Below, one piece after another: positions 1 to 10,153 of a stretch of DNA of 64,000 bases (position 1 is its first letter; each line of letters starts with the position of its first letter). The DNA is from Microvirga vignae (lineage in GTDB: Bacteria; Pseudomonadota; Alphaproteobacteria; Rhizobiales; Beijerinckiaceae): positions 1-64,000 of the forward strand of contig NZ_LCYG01000060.1 in assembly GCF_001017175.1 (NCBI RefSeq). Direction: 5' to 3'. The position numbers and the translations under genes were made by a program. Under the pieces are notes generated by a model. That model did no database searches, was not told where the DNA came from, and saw nothing but the letters and a program-made list of their open reading frames with translations.

Positions 1-241
1 GCTGCCGCCGCCATGGCCCCGCGTCAGGCCCGCACTCGTTGCAGGCATCCCCATCTTGGGAAGCGCTGCGTGTCCAAGACGGGGATCCCCGGCACAAGGC
101 CGGGGATGACGCGGAGGGTTCATCGGCGATGCGAACAGACGGGGGATCCCCGCGACTGATCCCGGGATCAAGTCCGGGCACGGCCATGACGCGAGAGGAG
201 CCCGATTTACGCCATTCAGAACGACATCGGAAGGACAATGC
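1..241. repeat. Non-coding left edge with two hairpin repeat units
   Basis: No convincing gene is visible between the window edge and recN. At 78-110 there is a unit whose core forms a 7-bp stem (87-93 with 99-105, loop ACAAG) followed by GGATGAC. A related, more degenerate unit lies at 158-190 (161-165 pairs with 174-178) and ends in CATGAC. A similar unit in the other orientation is at 37926-37957. This is the look of a dispersed intergenic repeat family. A 68-codon frame crosses the region but starts with TTG and is built from the repeats, so I do not call it. Confidence 0.6.
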
Positions 242-1918
242 CTAATGCGCTGCCGCTTCCAGCAGGCGGGCAGCCGCAGCACGCGCTTCCTCGGTGATCG
301 TCGCGCCGGCAAGCATACGGGCGATTTCCTCGCGGCGGGGCGCAGCCTCCAATGGAATGACCCGGGTTGCAACACGATCCTCCGCCCCGTTCACGCCTTC
401 CTTGGCGATGAGGAAGTGGCTTTCGGCCCGGGCGGCTACCTGCGGAGCATGCGTCACGGCCATGACCTGGACACCCTTTGCCAGACGCGCAAGACGCTGG
501 CCGATGGCATCCGCCACGGCACCACCGACGCCGGTATCGATTTCGTCGAAAACGAGGGTTGGAGCCGAGCCTTTGTCCGCCAGAATGACCTTGAGAGCCA
601 GCATGAAGCGGGAAAGCTCACCGCCCGACGCCACCTTCATGAGCGGGCCCGGGCGGGTGCCGGGGTTGGTCTGAGCCCAGAACTCCACCCGCTCGAAGCC
701 TGCGGGATCGCGGCTGTCTTCATCGGTCTGGATTTCCGTGATGAAACGGGCGCGTTCCAGCTTCAGGGGCGGCAGCTCGGCCTGCACGGCGGCATCGAGT
801 GCCTGAGCAGCCTTCTTGCGGCCTGCCGACAGTTTCTTCGCGGCAGCAAGGTAAGCCAGGTCTGCTTCCTTCAAAGCGACCTCAAGGCCCGCGAGATGCT
901 CCTCACCCGCATCAATGGCGGCCACATCGCTCTCGAACCGCTGGCGGAGGGCCGCGAGTTCGTCGGCGGGTACGTCATATTTGCGGGCTGCGGCGCGCAG
1001 CGCGAAGAGACGCTCCTCGGTCTGTTCCAACTCGCGGGGATCGTATTCGGTGGCGCGGATGGCCTCTTCGAGAGCCGCACGAGCCTCGTCGATGGCGACG
1101 AGCGCGGCATCGAGGGCTTTGACGCTGGGCTCCACGAGGGCCGGCGCCTGGGCGCTGCGGCGCTCCAGCTTGCGCACAGCAGCCGAGAGTTCGGGAACAG
1201 GCGATGCCTTACCCGCGACAGCCTCATAGGCCTCGTTGAGGTCTTGGGCCACCTTCTCGGATTGCATCATCACGACCCGGCGCTCGGCCAGTGTCTCCTC
1301 CTCGCCTCCTTGAGGATTGAGCGTGGTCAGCTCTTCCACGGCGTGGCGCAGGAAATCGACCTCCTTGCGGGCCTTCTCGATACGCCTGCGGTGCTCCTGG
1401 AGGGCCGCACGGGCCTCCCGCACCCGGCGCGCAGCCTCCGCCACGGCCTGGACCTCATCGGAGAGGCCGCCGAAGGCGTCGAGAATGGTGCGGTGGCTGA
1501 CAGGATCGACGAGAGCGCGGTCGTCGTGCTGGCCGTGGATTTCGACCAGGGCCGACCCGATGGCCTTGAGCACCTGAACGCTCACGGGCTGATCGTTGAC
1601 GAAGGCGCGGGTGCGCCCGTCCGCGACCTGGACGCGGCGCAGGATCAAATCGCCATCCACGTCGATATCCGCCTCGCGAGCGATGCAGCGAGCCGGATGG
1701 TCCATCGCGCAATCGAAGACAGCCGTGACCTGCCCTTGAGACTCGCCATGACGGACGAGGCTTCCGTCACCGCGCCCGCCGAGAGCCAGGGCAAAGGCGT
1801 CGAGCAGGATGGACTTGCCCGCGCCCGTTTCACCCGTGAGGACAGAGAGCCCCTCATGGAAATGAAGCTCAAGCCTGTCGATGAGGACGATGTCGCGTAT
1901 CGCCAGCTGGATCAGCAT
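242..1918 (-). CDS. recN: DNA repair protein RecN
   Basis: RecN is a cytoplasmic SMC-like ATPase that acts early in recombinational repair of double-strand breaks. The 558-residue product matches the usual length of about 550. The Walker A motif GETGAGKS is at residues 29-36, the signature SGGELSR at about 431-437 and Walker B LVFDEIDTG at about 455-463, with a long helical, coiled-coil-like middle between the ATPase halves. It starts 12 bases after the bamD stop, so it is probably the last gene of a bamD-recN unit. In many Hyphomicrobiales ligA follows recN, but no ligA start is visible in the 241 bases that remain. Confidence 0.97.
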   Translation of the reverse strand: MLIQLAIRDIVLIDRLELHFHEGLSVLTGETGAGKSILLDAFALALGGRGDGSLVRHGESQGQVTAVFDCAMDHPARCIAREADIDVDGDLILRRVQVADGRTRAFVNDQPVSVQVLKAIGSALVEIHGQHDDRALVDPVSHRTILDAFGGLSDEVQAVAEAARRVREARAALQEHRRRIEKARKEVDFLRHAVEELTTLNPQGGEEETLAERRVVMMQSEKVAQDLNEAYEAVAGKASPVPELSAAVRKLERRSAQAPALVEPSVKALDAALVAIDEARAALEEAIRATEYDPRELEQTEERLFALRAAARKYDVPADELAALRQRFESDVAAIDAGEEHLAGLEVALKEADLAYLAAAKKLSAGRKKAAQALDAAVQAELPPLKLERARFITEIQTDEDSRDPAGFERVEFWAQTNPGTRPGPLMKVASGGELSRFMLALKVILADKGSAPTLVFDEIDTGVGGAVADAIGQRLARLAKGVQVMAVTHAPQVAARAESHFLIAKEGVNGAEDRVATRVIPLEAAPRREEIARMLAGATITEEARAAAARLLEAAAH

Positions 1919-1930
1919 GGAATGTGAGGC

Positions 1931-2827
1931 TTACCCCGCCCGCTGACCGACCTGGGGAACGCCACGGAACGCCTTGCTGATCCAGGACTGGGAGTCCTCG
2001 CGCGGCTCAACACCGCCCTTGGTCAGCAGGGCATAGGCGTCCTTGTACCAAGGACTGTCAGGGAAATTGTGGCCGAGAACAGCGGCAGCAGTCTGCGCCT
2101 CGCTGACGATGCCCATAGCCATATAGGCTTCGGTGAGACGCTCAAGCGCCTCTTCCGTGTGGCGAGTCGTCTGGTAACGCGAAACCACGGTACGGAAGCG
2201 GTTGATGGCGCCGGAGTAGTTGCGCTTCTGCAGGTAGAAGCGGCCGACCTCCATCTCCTTGCCGGCGAGCTGGTCGCCCGCAACCTGGAGCTTCTTCTTC
2301 GCGTCCGCTGCATATTCGGAGCGCGGATAACGCTGGATCAGGTCCTGCAGCGCGGCGATGGCGCGTTCGGAGGCAGCCTGATCACGGGTGATATCCGGAA
2401 TTTGATCGTAATAGGACGACGCCAGCAGATACTGGGCATAGGCCGCATCCGCGGTGCTCGGATGCTGCTGCAGATAGCGCTTGGAAGCGGTGATCGCCTC
2501 CTCGTACAGGCCGCCCTCGTAATTGGCGTAGGCTTCCATGATCAGCCCTTTGCGCGCCCACTCGGAATAGGGATACTGGCGGTCGAGGCTGTTGAACTTC
2601 TTGGCCGCGCCTCCGAAATCCCGCTTCTGGATCCGGGCGAGACCGTCGTTGTAGATCTCTTCGGCCGGAACGTCGGCGACGATCTCCGGCTTATAGGTTT
2701 CGCTCTTGTCAAAGGGATTGAGCGACGACAGGGAATTGCAGCCGGCGAGCGCCAGACCGCAGGCGCCAACCAGCAGCGCGCGCCCGGCAGCGGTTCTCAA
2801 GCTCAAGTAAACCTTCGCGAAAGACAT
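1931..2827 (-). CDS. bamD: Outer membrane assembly lipoprotein BamD
   Basis: BamD is the essential lipoprotein of the BAM complex that inserts beta-barrel proteins into the outer membrane. The chosen ATG gives 298 residues and has GGAGG 11 bases upstream. A TTG six codons earlier (2845) overlaps that ribosome site and is less likely. The N-terminus has a basic and hydrophobic stretch ending in the lipobox LAGC, so the mature protein begins at Cys. The rest is TPR-like helical repeats (for example the stretch from YNDGLARIQKRDFGGAAKKF onward), typical of the family once called ComL/YfiO. It sits between lpxC and recN, the usual alphaproteobacterial order, so the link with envelope assembly is conserved here. 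Confidence 0.96.
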   Translation of the reverse strand: MSFAKVYLSLRTAAGRALLVGACGLALAGCNSLSSLNPFDKSETYKPEIVADVPAEEIYNDGLARIQKRDFGGAAKKFNSLDRQYPYSEWARKGLIMEAYANYEGGLYEEAITASKRYLQQHPSTADAAYAQYLLASSYYDQIPDITRDQAASERAIAALQDLIQRYPRSEYAADAKKKLQVAGDQLAGKEMEVGRFYLQKRNYSGAINRFRTVVSRYQTTRHTEEALERLTEAYMAMGIVSEAQTAAAVLGHNFPDSPWYKDAYALLTKGGVEPREDSQSWISKAFRGVPQVGQRAG

Positions 2828-3006
2828 GGCTTCGCGGTCCTCCAAAATCCGTGCTCGGTGATTTTTTAACGATGCACCGAGGTTCTTTAACCTATACGGG
2901 GGGCAAGAGCCAACCCCATCCGGGAGGCTTTACCCAGTTGGATAGGGCAAAGCCGCCCGAAACCATGCGGCCAATAGGCGCTCGATGTATCTTTACAAGA
3001 AAAGTC

Positions 3007-3951
3007 TTAATGGATTTCGGGAGCGAAAGCCGTCATTGCCGCGCTGCCGACCTCCGCATAGCCCGTCTCGCGACGCGGAACGGCATCCACGATGGCGTAG
3101 TTCGAGCGGCTTGAGAACAGCGCTTCGAGCACGGAGAAGTTCAGGCGGTGGCCTCCGCAATAAGAGCGGTAGGTGCCGAGCAGCGGCAAACCGGCGAGCG
3201 ACAGATCGCCAACCGCGTCGAGCAGCTTGTGGCGCACGAACTCGTCGCTGTAGCGCAGGCCTTCGGGGTTCATGATGCCGTCATCGCCAATGGCGACCGT
3301 GTTCTCGAGAGAGGCTCCGAGGGCAAAGCCAGCACTCCAGAGCTTCTCCACGTCGCGCATGAAGCCGAAGGTGCGGGCGCGGGAAATGTCGCGGCGGAAC
3401 ACGGAAGGCGAAAGGTCCACAGCCTTGCGCTGGCGGCCGATTACCGGAGTGGGGAAATCGATCTCGACGTCCAGGCGGAAGGCGCGCTCGTTCGGGAGAA
3501 GCTCGGCGAAAGCCTTGCCCTGGGTCACGCGAACGGGCCTGAGAACCTTGAGATAACGGCGGGTTGCGTTCTGAACGGCAATGCCGACCTGGTCGATCGC
3601 ATCGATGAAGGGAGCAGAGCTGCCGTCGAGGATCGGCACTTCCGGCCCATCGATCTCGACGAGGACGTTGTCGATGCCGAGGCCCGTCAGAGCAGCCATC
3701 AGATGCTCGATGGTGGCCACTGCCCCGCTCTCGCGATCACCGATCACGGTGCAGAGCTCGGTCGCGGTCACCGCGAGGTGACGGGCATCGATGAGACGGT
3801 CGAGGCCGCCCGGCAGGCCGGTGCGCAGGAAAGCAATGCCATGGTTCACCTCCGCCGGGTGGAGGATCATCTTCACCTCATCCCCGGAATGGACGCCGAT
3901 ACCTACGAGCGTTACGGCGGCGCGGAGCGTGGTTTGATGGCTTTGCTTCAT
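3007..3951 (-). CDS. lpxC: UDP-3-O-acyl-N-acetylglucosamine deacetylase
   Basis: LpxC removes the acetyl group in the committed step of lipid A synthesis; it is a cytosolic zinc enzyme. The product has 314 residues, near the usual 300-315. Zinc-ligand contexts are visible: His83 in IEHLMAAL, and His plus Asp in VRHKLLDAVGDL. The later GGHRLN motif supplies the catalytic histidine. The gene lies downstream of ftsZ but is separated from it by a strong terminator-like hairpin and about 215 bases, so it likely has its own promoter. Binding by LpxC inhibitors and proteolytic control are known for the family but cannot be read here. Confidence 0.97.
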   Translation of the reverse strand: MKQSHQTTLRAAVTLVGIGVHSGDEVKMILHPAEVNHGIAFLRTGLPGGLDRLIDARHLAVTATELCTVIGDRESGAVATIEHLMAALTGLGIDNVLVEIDGPEVPILDGSSAPFIDAIDQVGIAVQNATRRYLKVLRPVRVTQGKAFAELLPNERAFRLDVEIDFPTPVIGRQRKAVDLSPSVFRRDISRARTFGFMRDVEKLWSAGFALGASLENTVAIGDDGIMNPEGLRYSDEFVRHKLLDAVGDLSLAGLPLLGTYRSYCGGHRLNFSVLEALFSSRSNYAIVDAVPRRETGYAEVGSAAMTAFAPEIH

Positions 3952-4167
3952 TATCTTTGAACCTCGAACATGATCGCCGCTTGAAAGAACCGCTGCGCGA
4001 TGCGTTCGCTGTAAACTACTTCAACGGGCGGGATCGAAATGGAACCGGCCCTTTCGACATGGGCAACATAGTCTCCGGCTTAGGCTAGGCCAAATCACGC
4101 TTTTTTACGATCTGTTACAAACTCGGCAATTCTTAAACCTTTGTTAATAAACGGCTTTATGCAAGAA

Positions 4168-4195
4168 GGCCCCAGCCGCACATGCGGCTGGGGCC
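4168..4195 (-). terminator. Rho-independent terminator after ftsZ
   Basis: A perfect 13-bp inverted repeat (4168-4180 with 4183-4195, two-base loop) lies 25 bases past the ftsZ stop. On the minus strand it is followed by TTCTTG, a short U-rich run. It probably ends the dcw transcript before lpxC. Confidence 0.8.
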
Positions 4196-4220
4196 TCGCT
4201 CTGTAACAGTTCTGACAGGC

Positions 4221-5891
4221 TCAGTTGGCTTGGCGACGGAGAAAGGCCGGAATCTCCAGCTGATCGTCCTCCATGCCCCTCTGGGCGGGAGCCGGGCGCT
4301 GAGCCTGCGGAGCCGGACGACGGGCATACTCGGCATGCACCGGCGACATCTGCTGGCGTGGGGCCTCCTGGCGGGGTGCCTGCTCCACAGGAGCGTGCTG
4401 AGGCTCCTCGCGGCGGCCGAAGCCCATGGTGGCCAGACGCTGGATCAGAGACGGCTTATGCTCCTGGACCGGGTCGACCTCGCCACGGCTGGCGCGGATC
4501 TGATTCTGAGCCGGGATCGGCAGCTCATCGATTCGCGGCATCCGGGCCGGACGCATGGCGCGTTCGGCCTGCGGCGGAATGAAGGACTCCTGCATCGCCG
4601 GCTCTTCATAGACCGGCTGCTGGGGAGCCGGCTCATAAGTCATGGAAGGCTTGGGCTGGGCCGGTGTGAGAACCACGTCGTCCCGGATCACCGGCTGGGG
4701 AACCGTTTCCATGGCCTGGGGAGCCACAGCAGCCGGAACCGGGGTCAGGCCGGACGCGGATTCGGTCAGGATCGGAGCCGCCTTCACCGGTTCGGCCTGG
4801 GCGGTGGCGCGAAAGGTGGGTGTGGCCTGGGTCTGCGTGGCGCGGGCCCGGGCTTCGGCGCGCAGACGCTCGGCCACCTCGGAGATCCGCTGCTCGGTGG
4901 CAGAGAGATCGCCGCCATTCTCCATGACTGCCTGATCGATTCCGGTGGCCACCACGGAGACCCGGATGATGCCTTCCAGGCTCTCGTCGAAGGTGGCGCC
5001 CAGGATGATGTTGGCATCCTGATCCACTTCCTCGCGGATGCGGGTGGCTGCTTCGTCGAGTTCGTAGAGGGTGAGATCATTGCCGCCGGTGATCGAGATC
5101 AGCAGGCCGCGAGCGCCCTTCATCGACACATCGTCGAGGAGAGGGTTGGCAATGGCCGCCTCGGCGGCGCGGATCGCGCGCTTCTCGCCGGAAGCCTCGC
5201 CTGTGCCCATCATGGCCTTGCCCATGCCGCGCATGACGGAGCGCACGTCGGCGAAGTCGAGGTTGATGAGGCCTTCCTTCACCATCAGGTCGGTAATGCA
5301 GGCGACGCCCGAGTAGAGAACCTGATCAGCCATCGCGAAGGCGTCCGCGAAAGTGGTCTTCTCGGTGGCGACACGGAAGAGGTTCTGGTTCGGGATGACG
5401 ATGAGGGTATCGACCGCCTGCTGCAGTTCGGCGATGCCGGCCTCAGCCAGACGCATGCGACGCACACCCTCGAACTGGAACGGCTTCGTGACGACACCGA
5501 CCGTCAGTATACCGAGTTCGCGGGCAGCGCGAGCCACGACCGGAGCAGCGCCCGTGCCGGTGCCGCCGCCCATGCCGGCGGTGATGAACACCATGTGGGA
5601 ACCGGCGAGCTGATCGCGGATCTCGTCGATCACCTCTTCAGCGGCAGCGCGGCCGACTTCCGGCTGCGAGCCTGCGCCGAGACCCTCGGTGACCTGAATG
5701 CCCATCTGGATCACGCGCGGAGCCTTGGAGGAGGCAAGCGCCTGTGCGTCGGTGTTCGACACCACGAACTCGACGCCCTCCAGACCCGACTCGATCATGT
5801 TGTTCACGGCGTTGCCGCCGGCGCCACCGACACCGAAGACAGTGATGTGCGGCTTGAGTTCCCGGATGTCCGGAGTGTGATTGATTGCCAT
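4221..5891 (-). CDS. ftsZ: Cell division protein FtsZ
   Basis: FtsZ is the tubulin-like GTPase that forms the cytokinetic ring. The GTP-binding signature GGGTGTG is at residues 108-114 and the T7-loop region [11 protein letters not shown] at 210-220. From about residue 320 to 544 runs a Pro/Gln/Ala-rich linker, much longer than in E. coli, which explains the length of 556. The conserved C-terminal peptide [12 protein letters not shown] closes the protein; it is the docking site for FtsA and other partners. Long linkers of this type are common in Hyphomicrobiales. A 102-base gap separates it from ftsA and may hold an extra promoter, although I found no clear one. Confidence 0.98.
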   Translation of the reverse strand: MAINHTPDIRELKPHITVFGVGGAGGNAVNNMIESGLEGVEFVVSNTDAQALASSKAPRVIQMGIQVTEGLGAGSQPEVGRAAAEEVIDEIRDQLAGSHMVFITAGMGGGTGTGAAPVVARAARELGILTVGVVTKPFQFEGVRRMRLAEAGIAELQQAVDTLIVIPNQNLFRVATEKTTFADAFAMADQVLYSGVACITDLMVKEGLINLDFADVRSVMRGMGKAMMGTGEASGEKRAIRAAEAAIANPLLDDVSMKGARGLLISITGGNDLTLYELDEAATRIREEVDQDANIILGATFDESLEGIIRVSVVATGIDQAVMENGGDLSATEQRISEVAERLRAEARARATQTQATPTFRATAQAEPVKAAPILTESASGLTPVPAAVAPQAMETVPQPVIRDDVVLTPAQPKPSMTYEPAPQQPVYEEPAMQESFIPPQAERAMRPARMPRIDELPIPAQNQIRASRGEVDPVQEHKPSLIQRLATMGFGRREEPQHAPVEQAPRQEAPRQQMSPVHAEYARRPAPQAQRPAPAQRGMEDDQLEIPAFLRRQAN

Positions 5892-5993
5892 GACCTGTGC
5901 CTCTTTGGCCTTTTAACTGACAGCGTTTGGCCGACGCTTACCCTGGTTGACTTGAACTCCCGCGATGACCCGCCGCGTCACCGCGTTACGCAT

Positions 5994-7316
5994 TTAAAAA
6001 CTATCGCGAATCCATCGGCCCACCCGCGAGAAGTAGCCGTCAGTTCCCGTACTCTGAAACAAGCCGCTCGAGCGCGGCTCGAAATACTCGATGTGCGCCA
6101 CCTGGGGATAAACCAGGAGGCCGACCACCGCCGAAAAGGCAGGGCCCTTTGCCGCCTCAGGCAGACCCTTGATGCCGAGCGGACGCCCGACACGAACCTG
6201 GCCCTGCAGAATGCGGCGTGCCGTTTCCGGCAGCCCGACAAGTTGGCTTGCGCCACCCGTCAGCACGACGCGCCGTCCGGCCTGGGCGGCGAAGCCCGCG
6301 CTTTTCAGGCGATCGCGCACGAGTTCGAGGATCTCCTCGACCCGCGGCTTGATGATGCGAACGAGGTGCGACTTCGGCAGATGGTTCGGAACGTCACGTT
6401 CGTCCTCATCGACCTGCGGCACCGCGATCATGTCCCGGTCATCCGCGCTTGAGGTGATTGCGGAGCCGTAGAGTGTCTTGAGCCGCTCGGCAGCGGAGAC
6501 GCGGGTCGTGAGACCGCGCGCGATGTCCATGGTCACGTGATGACCACCGACGGCGATGGCATCCGTGTGCACGAGATGCCCGTTGGAGAAGATGCCCACG
6601 CTCGTGGTGCCCGCTCCCATGTCGACGACGGCGCAGCCCATGTCGGCTTCATCATCGACCAGAGCCGAGAGGCCCGAAGCGTAGGGAGAGGCGATCACCG
6701 CCTCGACACCAAGGTGGCAGCGCTCGACCGCGAGCATGAGGTTGCGCGCGGCCGCTGCTTCCGTGGTGACCACGTGCAGATCGACACCGAGCTGCTCGCC
6801 GATCATGCCGGCGGGATCCACGATGTGATTTTGCGCATCGAGCGAGAAGCCTGTGGGCAGCGCATGCAGAACCGCCCTGCCCCGGCGCAGATCGTAAGAG
6901 GATGCCGCATCGAGCACACGGTGAACGTCTCCGTTGCTCACAGCGCCGCGCACGGGTACATGCGCCTCGAAATGCTCGGAGGCGAGACGGCCGCCGGTGA
7001 GGCTCACGATCACCGACTGGATCTCGACCTTCGCCATCCGCTCGGCTGCGTGAACAGCCTGGCGGATCGCGCTTTCCGCCGCTTCCAGATCGACAACGAC
7101 ACCACTCTTCAAGCCAGCGGAGCGCTGATGGCCGATGCCGAGGATGCGCGCCACATGGGTGCGGCTGCGCAGGGACTCCACTTCATCGGACGGCTTCAGC
7201 TCCGCCACGACGCAGACCACCTTGCTCGTTCCGATGTCGAGGACCGAGAGAATGGCGCTCTTGCGCGCAGACAAAGGCTTGAGACGCGGCGTTAGTCCGT
7301 GACCGGAGAGACTCAT
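5994..7316 (-). CDS. ftsA: Cell division protein FtsA
   Basis: FtsA is an actin-like ATPase that tethers FtsZ to the inner membrane. The phosphate-1 region SVLDIGTSKVVCVV is at about residues 24-37 and a second nucleotide-binding stretch reads GCAVVDMGAGTTSVGIF. The C-terminus YFSRVGRWIRDSF has the basic amphipathic helix used for membrane binding. At 440 residues it is slightly longer than E. coli FtsA (420). Its start overlaps the ftsQ stop by four bases (ATGA), so translation is probably coupled. Confidence 0.97.
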   Translation of the reverse strand: MSLSGHGLTPRLKPLSARKSAILSVLDIGTSKVVCVVAELKPSDEVESLRSRTHVARILGIGHQRSAGLKSGVVVDLEAAESAIRQAVHAAERMAKVEIQSVIVSLTGGRLASEHFEAHVPVRGAVSNGDVHRVLDAASSYDLRRGRAVLHALPTGFSLDAQNHIVDPAGMIGEQLGVDLHVVTTEAAAARNLMLAVERCHLGVEAVIASPYASGLSALVDDEADMGCAVVDMGAGTTSVGIFSNGHLVHTDAIAVGGHHVTMDIARGLTTRVSAAERLKTLYGSAITSSADDRDMIAVPQVDEDERDVPNHLPKSHLVRIIKPRVEEILELVRDRLKSAGFAAQAGRRVVLTGGASQLVGLPETARRILQGQVRVGRPLGIKGLPEAAKGPAFSAVVGLLVYPQVAHIEYFEPRSSGLFQSTGTDGYFSRVGRWIRDSF

Positions 7317-8245
7317 GTTTCGACCCCCTTGCCGCGCATCGGTTTCTTCTTGAGCGACTCGGCGCGGGCCAGAGCCGCCTCCTCCGTGAGACGAACCACG
7401 ACGCGATCAGCCATACGCAGATCGATCGCGAGCACGTCTTTTTCCAAAATCTTCTGTTCGTTCTCGAGCTTCACGAGACGGGCCAGCGCATCGGCTGCGC
7501 CCTGCTCAGGCAGGCGCACGTCCATGCCGTTGTCCATCTTCAGCGTCCAACGGCGGCCCGACACGAGCGTGCCCGCGCGGATGCGGGCCTTCAGAGGACC
7601 AGCAGCTTCGAGAAGCGCCAGATATTCCTTGCTGCGGATATTGGCGTTCTCGCCCACCACGAAGGGCAGATCGACGAAGCGCTCGTCCTGCATCAGGTCG
7701 ATGACGGTGCCATCGGCGGCAATAATGAACAGCTCGCCGTTGTTCTGCCAGATCGCATAGGGCTCGCGTTCGGTGAGCGTGATCACGAGCTCGTTCGGAT
7801 AGAGCTTGCGCACAGTGGCGCTCTCGATCATAGGCACATGCTCGAGACGCTCACGCAGCGTGTTCACGTCGAGGAAGACCAGCGACAGCTTGGAATTAAG
7901 GCCCGCTGCAGTCAGCACCTCGGTTTCGCGCATCTGCGCGATGCCGGAAATCGTGACCTGCTCGAGACCGAGGCCAAGCGCGCGCGCCAGGGCGTGATGC
8001 GGCTGGCCGTTCTCGCGGATGAAAGTGTCGAGATGGCCACCCTGCCAGAGACCGAAGGTCACAACTCCGGAGAAGAAGCCGAGAGTGAGCCAGGTGCCGA
8101 GATAACGCGGGATACGCTTCTCGATAGGAACGCCCGCGGACCGCCGCCGGACGCTCTTCGAGGAGCCGAAAACCTTTTTGATTCGGGGAGGCTGCCTGTC
8201 AGAGGCAGCGCGCGTCGCAACAACGCCGGCCTGATAGGCCGTCAT
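7313..8245 (-). CDS. ftsQ: Cell division protein FtsQ
   Basis: FtsQ is a single-pass inner-membrane protein that links early and late divisome parts through the FtsQLB complex. I chose the ATG at 8245 because it forms an ATGA overlap with the ddl stop, giving 310 residues; another ATG ten codons earlier (8275) is possible. A basic cytoplasmic tail leads into one membrane segment at about residues 48-68. The periplasmic POTRA-type region follows (VTISGIAQMRETEVLTAAGL), then the FtsQ domain with LYPNELVITLTEREPYAIWQ. Confidence 0.95.
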   Translation of the reverse strand: MTAYQAGVVATRAASDRQPPRIKKVFGSSKSVRRRSAGVPIEKRIPRYLGTWLTLGFFSGVVTFGLWQGGHLDTFIRENGQPHHALARALGLGLEQVTISGIAQMRETEVLTAAGLNSKLSLVFLDVNTLRERLEHVPMIESATVRKLYPNELVITLTEREPYAIWQNNGELFIIAADGTVIDLMQDERFVDLPFVVGENANIRSKEYLALLEAAGPLKARIRAGTLVSGRRWTLKMDNGMDVRLPEQGAADALARLVKLENEQKILEKDVLAIDLRMADRVVVRLTEEAALARAESLKKKPMRGKGVET

Positions 8246-9165
8246 CGATTGCAGGTAGCGTCCTCCACCATCCATTGCACAAGCTCGCCAAACGAATAGC
8301 CCGCGTGGGCTGCCAGTTCTGGCACCAAGCTCGTCTCGGTCATGCCGGGTTGCGTGTTGACCTCCAGGACCACGAGTTCCCCGGTTCCTCCGGGTGTGTC
8401 GTCGTACCGTAAGTCGGCGCGGCTGATTCCCCTGCAGCCGAGCGCTTGATGCGCCGTTAACGCCAACTCTTGGACCTTTTGGTAAATATTCGGTTTAATT
8501 TCTGCCGGCAGGACGTGAATGGACCCGCCCTTCACATACTTTGCATCGTAGTCGTAGAAGACCCCAGTGGCGGGGCGGATATCGATGACTCCCAGGGCCT
8601 TGGCACCCATGACCGCGCAGGTGAGTTCACGACCCGCAACATATGATTCGACAAGGACTTGATCGCCGAACGCCCAGTCTTCCCGAAGCAGTTCCTGAGG
8701 CGGGTGAGTGCGGTCTTCACGGACGATGATGACGCCCACTGAGGAGCCCTCGTTCACCGGCTTGACCACATAGGGAGCGGGCAGGACGTGGCTTTTCGCC
8801 GCCTCCAATCTGTTAACGACCATACCCTTCGGCACTGGCACGCCGGCGGCGGCCATGATGACCTTGGCCTTGTCCTTCTGCATGGCGAGCGCCGAGGCCA
8901 GGACGCCGGAATGGGTATAGGGAATCCTCAACACCTCCAGGAGACCCTGGATGGTGCCGTCCTCGCCGACGCGGCCGTGAAGGGCATTAAACACCACATC
9001 CGGCGCAACGGCCTGAAGAACGGTGGCGATATCGGGCTGCACGTCGATGGGAGTGACCTTGTACCCCTGCTCTTCCAATGCCTTGCAGCAGGCCCGGCCA
9101 GAGGCCAGGCTCACTTCGCGCTCCGCGGACCAACCGCCGTAGAGAATGGCAACGTGCTTGGCCAT
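8242..9165 (-). CDS. ddl: D-alanine--D-alanine ligase
   Basis: This ATP-grasp enzyme makes the D-Ala-D-Ala dipeptide for peptidoglycan precursors in the cytosol. The N-terminus MAKHVAILYGGWSAEREVSL is diagnostic; HGRVGEDG, NEGSSVGV and LEVNTQPGMT further along match the family. The ATG at 9165 is preceded by GAGGAG at six bases, so it is preferred over an upstream in-frame codon at 9219. The resulting 307 residues fit DdlB. A 73-base gap to murB is one of the few breaks in the cluster. Confidence 0.97.
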   Translation of the reverse strand: MAKHVAILYGGWSAEREVSLASGRACCKALEEQGYKVTPIDVQPDIATVLQAVAPDVVFNALHGRVGEDGTIQGLLEVLRIPYTHSGVLASALAMQKDKAKVIMAAAGVPVPKGMVVNRLEAAKSHVLPAPYVVKPVNEGSSVGVIIVREDRTHPPQELLREDWAFGDQVLVESYVAGRELTCAVMGAKALGVIDIRPATGVFYDYDAKYVKGGSIHVLPAEIKPNIYQKVQELALTAHQALGCRGISRADLRYDDTPGGTGELVVLEVNTQPGMTETSLVPELAAHAGYSFGELVQWMVEDATCNR

Positions 9166-9238
9166 GACATGCTCCTCGAGCTGCAACCGGCGTTCAGTGA
9201 AGCAGCCGGGCGTTAACAAAGTGATTCGGGGTTACGCG

Positions 9239-10153
9239 TTACGCGCGACCGACCCGCTTGATTTCCCATTCGAGCTCGATGCCCGACATCTCGCGAACCC
9301 GGCGGCGCACTTCCTCACCTAGGGCTTCGATGTCGGCTGCCGAGGCCGAGCCGTGGTTGATGAGGAAGTTGCAGTGCATCTCGGAGACCTGGGCATCCCC
9401 GATCCTTAAGCCCCGACATCCGGCGGCGTCGACCAGTTCCCAGGCCTTGCCGCCCGGAGGGTTCTTGAAGGTGGAGCCGCCCGTGCGGGTGTTGACCGGC
9501 TGCGTCGAAGAACGCGCCTCGGTGATGGCATTCATCTCCGCCAGAATCTCATCCGGATTGCCGGGACGGCCCTCGAAGAGAGCTTCCGTGAAGATCACAT
9601 CGTCAGGCACGCTCGAATGGCGATAGGTGAAACCCATCTGCGCATTGGTGAACGTCACGATTTCCCCGGCGCGGGTCAGGCCTTTGGCCTCGACGAGAAC
9701 ATCCATCGTTTCGCCGCCATAGGCACCGCCGTTCATGCGAAGTGCGCCGCCGATGGCGCCTGGAATGCCCCGCAGAAATGAGAGACCGGCGATGCCGGCT
9801 TCGGCTGCCGCACGCGCTACCTTCACGTCAGGAGCACCTGCGCCTGCACGCACGCGAAGCCCTGCCTCGACGGAGACTTCCGAGAAGCCCTTTCCTAAAC
9901 GGATTACGACACCTTCCCAGCCGCCATCGCGGATGAGCAGGTTGGAGCCGAGACCCACGACGAGTACCGGGATCTGCCGATCGAGATGCTGCAGGAAGTA
10001 AGCGAGATCGTCCGTATCGACCGGTGTGAACAGCACCTGCGCCGGACCGCCGGTGCGAAACCACGAGAGCGGCGCTGTCGGCGCATTCGCCTCCAGCTTG
10101 CCGCGCAGCTCCGGCATCGTGGCCTTCAGGTCGGGAGTGATGTCAGCGAACAT
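9239..10153 (-). CDS. murB: UDP-N-acetylenolpyruvoylglucosamine reductase
   Basis: MurB is the FAD enzyme that reduces enolpyruvyl-UDP-GlcNAc to UDP-MurNAc. Visible motifs are the FAD-binding [13 protein letters not shown], the segment [21 protein letters not shown], and GGSTFKNP with the catalytic serine. At 304 residues it is the short, type II-like form. The ATG shares a base with the murC stop (TGATG), and a GTG one codon earlier is also open. Its partner murA is not in this window. Confidence 0.97.
   Translation of the reverse strand: MFADITPDLKATMPELRGKLEANAPTAPLSWFRTGGPAQVLFTPVDTDDLAYFLQHLDRQIPVLVVGLGSNLLIRDGGWEGVVIRLGKGFSEVSVEAGLRVRAGAGAPDVKVARAAAEAGIAGLSFLRGIPGAIGGALRMNGGAYGGETMDVLVEAKGLTRAGEIVTFTNAQMGFTYRHSSVPDDVIFTEALFEGRPGNPDEILAEMNAITEARSSTQPVNTRTGGSTFKNPPGGKAWELVDAAGCRGLRIGDAQVSEMHCNFLINHGSASAADIEALGEEVRRRVREMSGIELEWEIKRVGRA

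Noticed and set aside
245..1927. Long plus-strand frame opposite recN
   Set aside because: It mirrors recN codon usage in a GC-rich genome; the minus-strand frame has all RecN motifs.
4182..6452. 756-codon plus-strand frame opposite ftsZ and ftsA
   Set aside because: It is antisense to two certain genes, begins inside the terminator hairpin and has no family features.
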